Shown: positions 1 through 9,155, counted from the first letter of the stretch. The stretch: DNA of 64,000 nt from Streptomyces sp. B93 (GCF_018070565.1 NZ_JAGPXL010000001.1:310001-374000), one strand, 5' to 3'. A program made the numbers and translations. The notes: generated from the sequence alone by a model not told the origin.

Positions 1-567
1 GGCCCCGACTCCGCCTTCGAATGGGCGGTGGCGGGCTCCGCGTCCGTCCTGGTCCACATGCTGGAACGCGGCTTCTCGGTACGACTGCTGACGGACACCG
101 GAAGCGCGGTGCCCGGTGAGGGCTCCGACGGTTTCGCGGGCGCCAACCAGGAGTCGGCGGACGCGGCCGGACTGATGATGGACACCCTCGCGGTGATCGA
201 CCACTCGGACGGCACCAGCCTCTCCCGCGCCTACGACGTGCTGCGCGGTGGCAACGAGGGGCTGCTGGTGGCGTTCTTCGGCGACCTGGACGAGGAGCAG
301 GCGGCGGTGGCCGCGCGGATGCGGCAACGCAGCGGCGGCGCGCTCGCCTTCGTCCTCGACAGCGAGAACTGGGTGCGGGAACCCACCGAGGCCCCCCAGG
401 CGTTCCACCGGAGCGAGGAGCGGCTGCGGCTGCTGCGCGAGGCGGGCTGGACGGCCGTCGGCGTGCCACGCGGCGCCGCCCTGGGCGACCTGTGGCGCCA
501 GGCGGACCGGGAGCGCTCGGGCCTGGCCGCGACGGGCGGGCCGAGCGGTGGGGAGGGACGATCATGA
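1..567 (+). CDS. DUF58 domain-containing protein, C-terminal part (5' end outside window)
   Basis: The reading frame is open from the first base, so only the last 188 residues are present. The first codons read SAFEWAV, followed by a hydrophobic stretch (SASVLVHMLERGF) and an alternating charged C-terminus, as in the von Willebrand-like end of DUF58 proteins. It overlaps the next gene, a TgpA-type transglutaminase, by four bases (ATGA). A DUF58 gene directly before a transglutaminase gene is a common actinobacterial pair, usually preceded by a MoxR AAA+ ATPase that would lie just outside the window. In Streptomyces this pair sits close to the division and cell-wall cluster. A role in envelope protein maturation is inferred only. 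The family call rests on context plus the C-terminal pattern. Confidence 0.75.
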   Translation, partial: GPDSAFEWAVAGSASVLVHMLERGFSVRLLTDTGSAVPGEGSDGFAGANQESADAAGLMMDTLAVIDHSDGTSLSRAYDVLRGGNEGLLVAFFGDLDEEQAAVAARMRQRSGGALAFVLDSENWVREPTEAPQAFHRSEERLRLLREAGWTAVGVPRGAALGDLWRQADRERSGLAATGGPSGGEGRS

Positions 568-3050
568 GTGGTCCGGCGCGCATGGCGCTGGGCGGGATGG
601 CGGCCACGCTGATGGCGGCCTGCGCCCTGCTGCCGCTGGTCGACCCGGCCACCTGGTTCCTCCAGGCGGCCGTGCTGCTGGCCGTGCAGACCGGCGTGGG
701 CGCGGTGGGCCGCCGGGTGCCGCTGCCCCGGCCGCTGACCGTGCTGCTCCAGGCGCTGGTCTCCCTGATGCTGCTCACCCTGGTCTTCGCCCGGGAGTAC
801 GCGATCGCCGGGCTGATCCCGGGCCCCGAGGCGTTCCGTCACTTCTCCGACCTGCTCCAGCAGGGCACCGACGACGTCAGCCGCTACGCGATCCCGGCGC
901 CGCTCTCCGACGGCATCCAGCTGATGCTGATCGGCGGCGTGGTGGTGATCGGCCTGGCGGTGGACGTCCTCGCGGCCACCTTCCGCAACGCCGCCCCGGC
1001 GGGGCTGCCGCTGCTGGCGCTGTACTCGATCGCGGCGGGGCTGTCCGAAGGCAGCGGCGAGTGGGTGTGGTTCCTGATCGCCGCGGCCGGTTACCTGATG
1101 CTGCTGCTCGCCGAGGGGCGGGAGCGGCTGTCCCAGTGGGGCCGGGTCTTCGGCGGAGCGGCCCGCGGCCCCGGCATGGAGTCCGGCGGCGCGGTGGCGC
1201 CGGTGCGCACCGGACGGCGGATCGGCGCGGTCGCGCTGGGCATCGCCCTGGTGGTCCCACTGGCCCTGCCCGCGATGAACGGCGGTCTGCTGGACGGCGC
1301 CGGGCGCGGTGTGGGCGCCGGGCGCGGCGGCGGGGGCACGATCTCCGCGGTGAACCCCCTGGTCTCACTGCGCGACAGTCTGAACGTGGACGAGGACCGC
1401 CAGGTCCTCAGCCTGCGCACCAGCACCAGCGACATCTCCGACATGTACCTGCGGATCGTCTCCCTGGACGACTTCGACGGCACCACCTGGAAGCCCGCCA
1501 AGCGGCACATCACCGCCGTGCCCGACGACTTCCCCACCCCGGTCGGCCTCGCCGCCGACATCCGGCGCGCCGAGGTCCGCACCCGCATCACGGCCGCTGA
1601 CTGGTACGCGCAGGACTGGCTCCCGATGCCGTACCCGCCGAGCGGTGTGGACGTGGACGGCAACTGGCGCTACGAGCCGGTCGGGATGACCCTGGTCGGC
1701 GACCACGGGCAGAACACCCGCGGTCTGACCTACGAGGTGCGCAGCCTCGATGTGCAGCCGACCGCCGAGCAGCTGGCCGACGCGCCGGAGCCGCCGGGTG
1801 CCCTGACGCGCGAGTACACCCAGGTGCCGGACTCGCTGCCCGATGTGGTGGCCGGCACCGCCCGCCAGGTCACCGACGGGGCGGCGAACCCGTACGAGCA
1901 GGCGGTCGCGCTCCAGGACTACTTCTCCGTGACCGGCGGGTTCCAGTACGACACCGAGGTCGAGGTCGGCAACGACTCCCGGGCGATAGCCCGCTTCCTG
2001 GAGGACAAGCAGGGCTTCTGCGTCCACTACTCCTTCGCGATGGCGGCGATGGCCCGTACGCTCGGCATACCGGCCCGGGTCGCGGTGGGCTTCGCCCCCG
2101 GCACCCCGCAGGGCGACCAGTCGGTGGCCGTGATGCTCCGCGACGCGCACGCCTGGCCGGAGCTGTACTTCGAGGGCGTGGGCTGGACCCGCTTCGAGCC
2201 GACGCCGACCCGGGGCACCACCCCGCCCTACACCGTGCCGGACGCTCCGGGCAGCACCACCCCGGACGCGCCGGACGTGGCCCGGCCGTCGGACGCGGCG
2301 CCGTCCGCGGAGCCGTCGGAGAGCAGCAGCTGTGTCGCGCGGGACGAGCGCGGGGACCTGTGCGGCGGCGCGCTGCCGCTGGACCCGGGCACCCCCGAGG
2401 ACTCGGGCGCCCCGTGGTACCGCACGGCGGGCTGGATCCTGCTGGGCGCCCTGCTGGTCGCCGTACCGCTGCTGCCGATGATGTGGCGGATCAGACGGCG
2501 GTCGGTCCGGCTGGCCTCGGCGCGGCACGCCCCCGCGACCGGGAGCGCGGCGGGCGGCGGCGCTGGGCAGAGCGGTGCGATCGACGTGGCGGACCTGCCC
2601 GGCGTGGCGGTCGACGGAGAGGCCGCCGAGGCGACCGCCGGGCATGTGCTGGCGGTGTGGCGGGAGCTCACGGACACGGCGTGGGACTACGGCATCGTGC
2701 CGGACGACGCGCTCACTCCGCGCAAGGCGGCGGAGCGGATCGTACGGCTCGGGGAGCTGGACGATGCGACCGCCCAGTCGGTGCACCGGGTCGCGGGCGC
2801 CGTCGAGCAGGTGCTGTTCGCGCCGCGGCCCCGGACGACGGACGGTCTCGCCACCGACGCGCGCCGGTTGCGCACGGCCCTGCGGTCCCGGGCCGGCTGG
2901 CCGAGCCGGGTCCGGGCTCTTGTCGCGCCCCGTTCGGCCATTCGGGCGCTGTGGGACCTCTCCGACCGCTGGACGGCCGTCCGGGCCCGCTGGACCGGCC
3001 GCCTGACGGCGCTGGTCCGCCGGCCCCGCCCGTCCGGTCAGCGCGGCTGA
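564..3050 (+). CDS. TgpA-family transglutaminase-like membrane protein (DUF3488 / transglutaminase core / DUF4129)
   Basis: 828 residues. The start is the ATG at 564 inside the stop of the upstream DUF58 gene; an upstream in-frame start at 492 would run deep into that gene. Order: several N-terminal membrane helices (about 1-240), a periplasm-facing transglutaminase core (about 430-560), one membrane helix (about 615-640, GWILLGALLVAVPLLP), then a cytoplasmic DUF4129-like tail. Catalytic Cys is about residue 486 (QGFCVHYS) and His about 529 (DAHAWPEL). The third triad position reads RFEPTPT, with Glu where many transglutaminases have Asp. The linker after the core is rich in Pro, Ser and Asp. 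The family is thought to act on extracytoplasmic proteins; the substrate is unknown. Two hairpins follow the stop codon. Confidence 0.9.
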   Translation: MSGPARMALGGMAATLMAACALLPLVDPATWFLQAAVLLAVQTGVGAVGRRVPLPRPLTVLLQALVSLMLLTLVFAREYAIAGLIPGPEAFRHFSDLLQQGTDDVSRYAIPAPLSDGIQLMLIGGVVVIGLAVDVLAATFRNAAPAGLPLLALYSIAAGLSEGSGEWVWFLIAAAGYLMLLLAEGRERLSQWGRVFGGAARGPGMESGGAVAPVRTGRRIGAVALGIALVVPLALPAMNGGLLDGAGRGVGAGRGGGGTISAVNPLVSLRDSLNVDEDRQVLSLRTSTSDISDMYLRIVSLDDFDGTTWKPAKRHITAVPDDFPTPVGLAADIRRAEVRTRITAADWYAQDWLPMPYPPSGVDVDGNWRYEPVGMTLVGDHGQNTRGLTYEVRSLDVQPTAEQLADAPEPPGALTREYTQVPDSLPDVVAGTARQVTDGAANPYEQAVALQDYFSVTGGFQYDTEVEVGNDSRAIARFLEDKQGFCVHYSFAMAAMARTLGIPARVAVGFAPGTPQGDQSVAVMLRDAHAWPELYFEGVGWTRFEPTPTRGTTPPYTVPDAPGSTTPDAPDVARPSDAAPSAEPSESSSCVARDERGDLCGGALPLDPGTPEDSGAPWYRTAGWILLGALLVAVPLLPMMWRIRRRSVRLASARHAPATGSAAGGGAGQSGAIDVADLPGVAVDGEAAEATAGHVLAVWRELTDTAWDYGIVPDDALTPRKAAERIVRLGELDDATAQSVHRVAGAVEQVLFAPRPRTTDGLATDARRLRTALRSRAGWPSRVRALVAPRSAIRALWDLSDRWTAVRARWTGRLTALVRRPRPSGQRG

Positions 3051-3083
3051 CGGCGGGCGGGGGGCGGGCCCCTCGGTACGACG

Positions 3084-3118
3084 GAGCGGCGGTACAGCGT
3101 CTGGCTGTACCGCCGCTC
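3084..3118. terminator. Hairpin 1 between convergent genes
   Basis: Perfect 14-bp inverted repeat (3084-3097 pairs with 3105-3118, 7-nt loop) just after the transglutaminase stop. There is no T run, which is usual for Streptomyces terminators. Confidence 0.7.
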
Positions 3119-3180
3119 TCATGTCCGTCCACGGCACGGTGGCCGAACGGCCGAGACGGTCGTCGGACACGCGCGCATGC

Positions 3181-3218
3181 GTGAGGGTGTCACCGCCTCA
3201 CGGTGGTGACACCCTCAC
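3181..3218. terminator. Hairpin 2 between convergent genes
   Basis: Perfect 14-bp inverted repeat (3181-3194 with 3205-3218, 10-nt loop). With hairpin 1 it separates the plus-strand transglutaminase gene from the minus-strand DUF3040 gene and could stop transcription from both sides. Confidence 0.75.
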
Positions 3219-3252
3219 ACAACGCTTGTTCAGGAGCCGGTGGAGCCGGTGG

Positions 3253-3654
3253 TCAGTGACCGCCCTGCTCATCACGGCGACGCTGCCAGCGCTGCTCGAT
3301 GCGGTCCATCATGGAGCGCCGCTGACGTCCCTGATGTCGGGACTGCCGACCGCCACCGCCGCCGCTGGGCTGCTCACCCGGCTTGGGGGCCTTGCGCCAG
3401 CCGGTCACCGCGAGTACCGCGCAGCCGAGCATGACCAGGAAGCCCACCACGCTGAGCCAGACCTGCTTGGCGACCATTCCGGCCATGAGGAGCGCGATAC
3501 CTACGAGGAAGCCCGCGACCGCCTGGTAGACCCGTCGCCGGGTGTACGTACGCAGCCCGCTTCCCTCAAGCGCTGTCGCGAACTTGGGATCTTCGGCGTA
3601 CAGCGCTCGCTCCATCTGCTCGAGCATGCGCTGCTCGTGCTCTGAGAGCGGCAC
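3253..3654 (-). CDS. DUF3040 domain-containing small membrane protein
   Basis: 133 residues. GTG start at 3654 behind a strong GAGGAGG ribosome site. The N-terminus (PLSEHEQRMLEQMERALYAE) is the DUF3040 signature; two membrane helices follow (about 42-62 and 65-85), then a basic, Gly/Arg-rich cytoplasmic tail with repeated R and Q. DUF3040 proteins are actinobacterial and of unknown function. In Streptomyces this gene lies just beyond the division/cell-wall gene cluster, so a link to envelope growth or sporulation is possible but not shown by the sequence. It is transcribed toward the transglutaminase gene, with a double hairpin between them. Confidence 0.85.
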   Translation of the reverse strand: MPLSEHEQRMLEQMERALYAEDPKFATALEGSGLRTYTRRRVYQAVAGFLVGIALLMAGMVAKQVWLSVVGFLVMLGCAVLAVTGWRKAPKPGEQPSGGGGGRQSRHQGRQRRSMMDRIEQRWQRRRDEQGGH

Positions 3655-3940
3655 GGAATCCTCCTCATCGTGCAGTCGCCGGGGCGACCCGGGGGGTCCC
3701 TTCAGGATAGGCAGGGAATCGCCCCCGTGAAACCCGCCCCTCTACGCCAATTGGCCAACCGGAATTCGCCATGGCCGTCCCGGCTCGCTGAGGATTGGAT
3801 TCCCCGGCAGCCGACCCGTCATGCCGGGTGGTCTCCCTCGATCATACGGCGACAAGCCCACGATCGGGGGGCTTGTGGCGTACTCCATGTGCGGCCAACT
3901 CCCTGATCAGCGGCGCGCCCCGGGAGGTGGCTCAGCTCCG

Positions 3941-4702
3941 TCAGGTCCCTTCGGCCTCACCGAGCACATGAAGCTGCGTGGCCACCGCGTGGAACGACGG
4001 AAGCTCGGCGGCGGCTGCCTCCAGCTTCAGCAGGGCGTCGAGGGCGCCGGGCTCGGTGTCCACCAGCACCCCGGGGACGAGGTCGGCGAAGACCCGGACA
4101 CCGTGTACGGCGCCGACCCGCAGGCCCGCTCCCTCGACCAGTCCGGTGAGCTGCTCGGCGGTGAAGCGGCGGGGCATGGGGTCACCCTCGCCCCAGCGTC
4201 CGTCCGGGTCACCGAGGGCCTGGTGAGCCTCCGTGAAGTGCCCGGCGAGGGCGCGGGCGAGCACGGCGCCGCCGAGCCCGGCCGCGAGCAGGCTGAGGAC
4301 GCCCCCGGGCCGCAGCGCGGCGACGGCGTTGCGGACGCCCTCGGCAGGGTCGTCCACGTACTCCAGGACGCCGTGGCAGAGCACCACGTCGTGGCCGCCG
4401 CGCTCGACGACGTCGAAGAGGCCGTGGGCGTCGCCCTGCACGCCCCGGACCCGGTCCGCGACCCCGGCCTCGGCGGCGCGGCGCTCCAGCGCGAACAGGG
4501 CGTTCGGGCTGGGGTCGACGACGGTGACGCGGTGGCCGAGGCGGGCGACGGGCACCGCGAAGTTGCCGCTGCCGCCCCCGGTGTCGAGGACGTCCAGCGA
4601 CTCCCGGCCCGTGGCTTTCACCCGCCGGTCCAGGGCGTCCTTCAGGACCTCCCAGACCACGGCGGTACGGAGGGAGGCGCGGGGCCTCATCGGGTCCGAC
4701 AC
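3941..4702 (-). CDS. Class I SAM-dependent methyltransferase
   Basis: 253 residues with an ATG start at 4702. Motif I is clear (DVLDTGGGSGNFAVPVA, about 38-53), followed by the acidic SAM-ribose contact (VVDPSPNAL, about 61-69), a GDAHGLF motif near 90 and a LCHGVLEYVDDP post-motif near 110. The C-terminal part resembles the tRNA carboxymethyl/CmoA-like group of small-molecule or tRNA methyltransferases, but the acceptor cannot be read from sequence. The 286-bp gap between this gene and the DUF3040 gene (3655-3940) holds no convincing ORF or RNA. It is followed on the same strand only after that gap, so it may be monocistronic. Confidence 0.85.
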   Translation of the reverse strand: MSDPMRPRASLRTAVVWEVLKDALDRRVKATGRESLDVLDTGGGSGNFAVPVARLGHRVTVVDPSPNALFALERRAAEAGVADRVRGVQGDAHGLFDVVERGGHDVVLCHGVLEYVDDPAEGVRNAVAALRPGGVLSLLAAGLGGAVLARALAGHFTEAHQALGDPDGRWGEGDPMPRRFTAEQLTGLVEGAGLRVGAVHGVRVFADLVPGVLVDTEPGALDALLKLEAAAAELPSFHAVATQLHVLGEAEGT

Positions 4703-4846
4703 GGCAGTTGACTCCTAGTGAAGGGCTTCAGGCGTCCTCCACCCTATTGCCTCCGGTGCCTCCCCATGGCCTCCGGTGCGCCGCCGGGCCACTGCGGTGC
4801 CGTGCGACGGCGACGGCCCATCCCGGCGGGCCGCCGACGCGGGTGG

Positions 4847-5419
4847 TCAGCCCGCGTCGGGCATGCCGTGCGCGGGGTGCGGGCCGCGGGGGCCGGGCGC
4901 CTCCTCTCCGTCCTGGCGTGGCTGTGGCAGGACCGGCTGGAGCACCAGCATGCGCTCGACGAGGCGGAGGAACATCGCCACGTCCCGTATGAGGTCGTCG
5001 GCGTCCCTGCTGCTGGCCGCGCCCTGGATGCCCGCCTCGGCCCGGGCGCGGCGCCGGGCTCCGGAGGCGAACAGCGCGCTCCACTCGGTCAGCTCGGGCG
5101 CGATCTCGGGGAGCACTTCCCAGGCGCTCCGGATCCTGGCCCGGCGCCGGGGTGTGGTCTCGGGGCGCCCGCGGGCGGCGAGCACGGCGGCGGCGGTGCG
5201 CAGGGCGGCGAGGTGGGCCGTCGCATACCGCTCGTTCGGGGTTTCGAGGACGGTGGCCTCGTCCAGTCCGGCGCGGGCCTGGGCGAGCAGGTCGAGGGCG
5301 GCGGGCGGGGCCGTGGCCCGGCGGAGCACGGGGTGCACGTCGCTCGCCGGGCCGGTCAGTGAGGGGGCAGGGCCGGTGGCGCGACGCCGGTGTGCGGCGG
5401 CGGCTGACGAGTTGGCCAT
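4847..5419 (-). CDS. SAV_6107-type HEPN domain-containing protein
   Basis: 190 residues. The start is set at the ATG at 5419 because AGGAGGT lies seven bases upstream; a longer in-frame form to 5458 adds 13 residues without a ribosome site. The protein is helical, with the segment LLAQARAGLDEATVLETPNE and a conserved YATAHLAALRTAAAVLAARG helix, as in the Streptomyces SAV_6107 HEPN family. The C-terminus is Pro-rich and low complexity (GPRGPHPAHG). HEPN proteins often bind or cut RNA, but the canonical RX4-6H is not obvious here, so no activity is claimed. The gene diverges from the ABC operon, sharing a 170-bp promoter region that contains a strong palindrome. Confidence 0.75.
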   Translation of the reverse strand: MANSSAAAAHRRRATGPAPSLTGPASDVHPVLRRATAPPAALDLLAQARAGLDEATVLETPNERYATAHLAALRTAAAVLAARGRPETTPRRRARIRSAWEVLPEIAPELTEWSALFASGARRRARAEAGIQGAASSRDADDLIRDVAMFLRLVERMLVLQPVLPQPRQDGEEAPGPRGPHPAHGMPDAG

Positions 5420-5549
5420 GACGAACCTCCTGTCGTCTGGGTGACGGCACGCCCGCATATGGGGTGCCGTATGTGCCCATCGTGAGGTATGGCACTGACA
5501 ATCCGTTCTGACCTGGGCTTTTGCTTCGCTCGGGAGTTCGGGCTAGTTT

Positions 5550-5571
5550 TTGCACTGACCAGTCAGTTCAA
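5550..5571. promoter_or_regulatory. Probable TetR-type operator in the HEPN / ABC-transporter divergent promoter
   Basis: Arms TTGcACTGAC and GTCAGTtCAA flank a 2-bp centre, pairing at 9 of 10 positions. The site ends 20 bases before the GTG of the ATPase gene. The TetR gene at the end of the same operon is the obvious candidate repressor (inference). Confidence 0.65.
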
Positions 5572-5591
5572 GTTCCAGTCCAGGGGGGACC

Positions 5592-6380
5592 GTGGGGGAA
5601 TCCGTGCGGGGACTTGCCGTCGCCGCCCATGACTTCGGGGTGAAGGGCCCGCGCGGCTGGGCCTTCCGCGGGGTCTCGTTCACCGCCGGGCCCGGCTCGC
5701 TGATCGCCGTGGAGGGGCCGTCGGGGACGGGCCGCACCTGTCTGCTGCTCGCGCTCACCGGGCGGATGAAGGCGTCCGAGGGCACGGCCGCCGTGGGCGA
5801 GGCCCGGCTGCCGAAGCAGCTGGCGGCGGCGCGCCGGGTCAGCGCGCTCGCCCATGTCGCGGGCGTCACCGACCTCGACCCGGCGCTCACCGTCGGGGAG
5901 CACCTGCGCGAGCGGGCCCTGCTGCAACACCGCTTCGGCGACTCCCTGCGCGCGCTGCTGCGGCCCCGGGCCGGCCGTGCGCGGGAGGCGTGGCGGCGGA
6001 TCGACGCCGCCCTGGACGCCGTGGGGCTGGACCGGGCGGCCCTGCCCAAGGGCTCCCGGACCGCCGTACGCGATCTGGAGCGGCTGGAGGCGCTGCGGCT
6101 GTCGCTCGCCCTGGCGCTCATCGGGCGGCCCCGGCTGCTGGGGGTCGACGACACCGACCTGAAGCTCTCCGACGCCGAACGCGACGAGGTCTGGGCACTG
6201 CTCGGGTCGCTCGCCGAGGCCGGGACGACGGTGCTGGCGGTGTGCAGCGAGGCCCCCGAGGGCGCCCTGGTGGTGTCCACCGGCGGGCGACGGGCCGACG
6301 GCACCGGGGACGACGAGAAGAACACCGAGGACGACGCGAAGGAGGCCGTCGATGCGCTCGCCGCGTCTCGCCGCGCTTGA
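5592..6380 (+). CDS. Degenerate ABC transporter ATP-binding protein
   Basis: 262 residues, GTG start at 5592 after AGGGGGGA. The fold of an ABC ATPase is recognisable: a beta-strand region then a P-loop GPSGTGRT (42-49) in which the universal Lys is Arg; the ABC signature LSGGQ is not recognisable (sequence around it is DLERLEALRLSLALALIGRP); Walker B reads RLLGVDDTDLKL with Asp in place of the catalytic Glu. The C-terminal 35 residues are very acidic. It overlaps the YhgE/Pip gene by 29 bases, so the two are translated together. ATP binding may persist but hydrolysis may be weak. I infer a partner of the membrane protein downstream. Confidence 0.75.
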   Translation: MGESVRGLAVAAHDFGVKGPRGWAFRGVSFTAGPGSLIAVEGPSGTGRTCLLLALTGRMKASEGTAAVGEARLPKQLAAARRVSALAHVAGVTDLDPALTVGEHLRERALLQHRFGDSLRALLRPRAGRAREAWRRIDAALDAVGLDRAALPKGSRTAVRDLERLEALRLSLALALIGRPRLLGVDDTDLKLSDAERDEVWALLGSLAEAGTTVLAVCSEAPEGALVVSTGGRRADGTGDDEKNTEDDAKEAVDALAASRRA

Positions 6381-8436
6381 GCTGCGGCGCTTCGGCCGGG
6401 GGAAGCTGCCGCGGGCGGCCCTGGTCGCGCTGTTGCTGCTGCCCCTGCTGTACGGCGCCCTGTACCTGTGGTCCTTCTGGGACCCGTACGGGCGTCTGGA
6501 CCGGCTGCCCGTGGCGCTGGTGAACGAGGACCGCGGCGCGACCGTCGACGGGCGGCGGGTCGCGGCGGGCGACGACATCGTCCGGGGGCTGCGCGACAGC
6601 GAGGTCTTCGACTGGCGGGAGGTGAGCGCGGCGGAGGCGCACGCGGGCGTGGAGGACGGCCGCTACTACCTGTCGCTGACCATGCCCGCGGACTTCAGCG
6701 AGCGGATCGCGTCCAGCTCCGGCGATTCCCCGGAGACGAGCGCGCTCCAGGTCCGTACGAACGACGCGAACAACTACATCGTCGGGCAGATCTCACGGAC
6801 GGTCTTCGGCGAGGTGCGCACGGCGGCCTCCACCAAGGCGTCGCGGTCGTTCCTGGACAGGATCTTCATCTCGTTCTCCGACATCCACGGCGAGACGGTG
6901 AGGGCCGCGGACGGTGCGGACACCCTCAAGGGCGGCATCGGCAAGGCGGAGCAGGGCTCCAAGGACCTCGCCGCCGGGCTGAAGGACGCAGAGGACGGCA
7001 GCGGCTCGCTGGCGAAGGGCCTGAAGAAGCTGCACAAGGGCGCGGACGACCTGGAGGACGGCGCCAAGAAGGTCGCGGAGGGCACCCAGACCCTCGCCGA
7101 CAAGGTCGGCGGTGTCGCGGAGAAGGTGGGGCCCTTCCTCGCGGACAACGAGCGGACCATCGGGGACACGGCCCAGCTCGTCGCCGACTCGGCCGGGGCG
7201 ATCCGCGACAACCTCGACACCCTGGTGGAGACGGCGCCGGCCGCGGCGAAGGGCGCCCGCACGGCCTCCGGCACCCTGGACGAGGTCTACCGGACCCGCT
7301 GCGAGGAGCCCGCCCCGCCGGACGCGGCCTGCGGCGACCTGGAGCGGGCCAGGGATGCGGCGGCGGACGCGGCGACGATCGCCGAGGACGTGAACACGCT
7401 GGTCACCGACCACGACGGCGACCTGAAGACCCTCGACGACGACCTCGCCACGCTGGAGGAGCAGGCGCAGGCGCTCGCCGACCGCGCGCCGCACCTCTCG
7501 GAGGACCTCGCCGACGCCGTCTCCCGCATCGACGCGCTGAACGAGGGCGCCGGCAAGGTCGCCACGGGCGCCGAGAACCTGCACTCGGGCCTCGGCACCG
7601 CCAAGACCGGCGCGGTCGACCTGGACGAGGGCGTCACCGACCTGAGGACGGGCGCGGACGACCTCAGCGGCGGCATGTACAAGCTCGTGGACGGGTCGGT
7701 GAAGCTCGCGGGCGGACTGCACGACGGCGCCGAGCGGATCCCGGACTACGACGAGCAGGAGCGCGACGAGCGCACCGAGGTCATGGCGGACCCGGTCCAG
7801 CTGGCCGCGAAGTCCCTGCACGAGGCGCCCAACTACGGCACCGGGTTCGCGCCGTACTTCATCCCGCTGTCGCTGTGGGTGGGCGCCATGGTGGCGTACA
7901 TGCTGATCACGCCGCTGAACCGGCGGGCGCTCGCGGCCGGGGCCGCCGCCTGGCGGATCGCGCTCGCGGGCTGGCTGCCGGTGCTGGCGATCGGGGTGCT
8001 CCAGACGGTGGGCCTCATGGCGGTGCTGCACTGGGCGGTCGGCCTCCAGATGGCCCGCGCGGCCGGGACGGTGTGCTTCCTGTTCCTGGTGACGGCCTGC
8101 TTCGCGGCGATCGTGCAGTGGCTGAACGCCCGCTTCGGGGCGGCGGGCCGGATCCTCGTCCTCGCGCTGCTGATGCTCCAGCTGACCTCGGCGGGCGGCA
8201 CCTATCCGGTGCAGACCAGTCCGGGCTTCTTCAACGCCCTGCACCCCTTCCTGCCGATGACCTATGTCGTCGAGGCCCTCCGAAGGCTGATCACGGGCGG
8301 TGGTCTCGGACCGGTGTGGCACGCGTGCGTGGTGCTCGTCGCCTTCACCGCGGGTGCCCTCGCGCTGACCGCGCTGTCGGCGCGCCGCCGCCAGGTGTGG
8401 ACCCTCGACCGGCTGCACCCGGAGCTGAGCCTGTGA
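6352..8436 (+). CDS. YhgE/Pip domain-containing membrane protein (ABC-2 permease-like)
   Basis: 694 residues, ATG at 6352 inside the ATPase gene. One N-terminal membrane helix (about 21-40) is followed by the YhgE/Pip extracellular start (DPYGRLDRLPVALVNEDRGA), a long extracellular region of Gly/Asp-rich alternating repeats (G-A-x-x-L-x-x-G style, about 190-460), and five membrane helices at the C-terminus (about 500-690). This layout matches YhgE/Pip proteins, related to the ABC-2 permeases and, in other phyla, to phage receptors and ESX/type VII-linked components. Together with the ATPase and the TetR gene it looks like an export or drug-tolerance operon; the substrate is unknown. Confidence 0.88.
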   Translation: MRSPRLAALELRRFGRGKLPRAALVALLLLPLLYGALYLWSFWDPYGRLDRLPVALVNEDRGATVDGRRVAAGDDIVRGLRDSEVFDWREVSAAEAHAGVEDGRYYLSLTMPADFSERIASSSGDSPETSALQVRTNDANNYIVGQISRTVFGEVRTAASTKASRSFLDRIFISFSDIHGETVRAADGADTLKGGIGKAEQGSKDLAAGLKDAEDGSGSLAKGLKKLHKGADDLEDGAKKVAEGTQTLADKVGGVAEKVGPFLADNERTIGDTAQLVADSAGAIRDNLDTLVETAPAAAKGARTASGTLDEVYRTRCEEPAPPDAACGDLERARDAAADAATIAEDVNTLVTDHDGDLKTLDDDLATLEEQAQALADRAPHLSEDLADAVSRIDALNEGAGKVATGAENLHSGLGTAKTGAVDLDEGVTDLRTGADDLSGGMYKLVDGSVKLAGGLHDGAERIPDYDEQERDERTEVMADPVQLAAKSLHEAPNYGTGFAPYFIPLSLWVGAMVAYMLITPLNRRALAAGAAAWRIALAGWLPVLAIGVLQTVGLMAVLHWAVGLQMARAAGTVCFLFLVTACFAAIVQWLNARFGAAGRILVLALLMLQLTSAGGTYPVQTSPGFFNALHPFLPMTYVVEALRRLITGGGLGPVWHACVVLVAFTAGALALTALSARRRQVWTLDRLHPELSL

Positions 8437-8453
8437 CCGCGCGCGGGACAATC

Positions 8454-9089
8454 ATGGCCATGGAAAGCAGCAGCGCCGCGTCGGGCGGCAGCACCCGCCG
8501 TGAGGCCACCCGGCAGAAGCTCTACGAGGCGGCCGTCACGCTCATCGCCGAGCAGGGCTTCTCCGCCACCACGGTGGACGAGATCGCCGAGCGGGCCGGG
8601 GTCGCCAAGGGCACCGTCTACTACAACTTCGCCAGCAAGTCCGTCCTCTTCGAGGAGCTGCTGCGGCACGGCGTCGGGCTGCTGACCGCGTCCCTGAGGG
8701 AGGCGGCCGAGCACACCGCGCGGGACGGCGGCAGCAAGGTCGACGCCCTGGACGCGATGATCCGCGCGGGTCTCGGCTTCATCGCCCGGTACCCGGCCTT
8801 CACCCAGCTGTACGTGGCCGAGCTGTGGCGCACCAACCGGGCCTGGCAGTCCACGCTCATGGTGGTGCGCGGGCAGGTCGTCGCCGTCGTCGAGGACGTG
8901 CTGCGGGACGGTGTGGCGGGCGGCGAGTTCAGCGAGGAGATCGACATCCAGCTGACGGCGGCGGCCCTGGTCGGGATGGTCCTGGTGGCCGCCCTGGACT
9001 GGCAGTCCTTCCAGCCGGAGCGCTCCCTGGACGACGTCCACGCGGCGCTGTCCCGACTCCTCCAGGGGCGGGTGAGCGGCCGGCGGTAG
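8454..9089 (+). CDS. TetR/AcrR family transcriptional regulator
   Basis: 211 residues. N-terminal helix-turn-helix about 38-60 (TVDEIAERAGVAKGTVYYNF) is a textbook TetR recognition region; the C-terminal ligand domain resembles TetR_C (RYPAFTQLYVAELWRTNR). The start is placed at ATG 8454 behind GGGA; ATG 8460 and a GTG at 8433 that overlaps the permease stop (GTGA) are also possible. It is the last gene of the ABC operon. Probable autoregulation through the palindrome at 5550-5571 is inferred from position and symmetry. A large hairpin follows the stop codon. Confidence 0.9.
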   Translation: MAMESSSAASGGSTRREATRQKLYEAAVTLIAEQGFSATTVDEIAERAGVAKGTVYYNFASKSVLFEELLRHGVGLLTASLREAAEHTARDGGSKVDALDAMIRAGLGFIARYPAFTQLYVAELWRTNRAWQSTLMVVRGQVVAVVEDVLRDGVAGGEFSEEIDIQLTAAALVGMVLVAALDWQSFQPERSLDDVHAALSRLLQGRVSGRR

Positions 9090-9105
9090 CGCGGACGCAC
9101 GAAAA

Positions 9106-9155
9106 CGCCGGTCCGGAATGTGGCCGCGTCCCCCGCGGACCACGCCGGACCGGCG
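9106..9155 (+). terminator. Terminator of the ABC/TetR operon
   Basis: 11-bp perfect inverted repeat (9106-9116 with 9145-9155) whose 28-nt interior also folds (GTGG with CCAC, CCGCG with CGCGG), 16 bases after the TetR stop. Confidence 0.75.
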
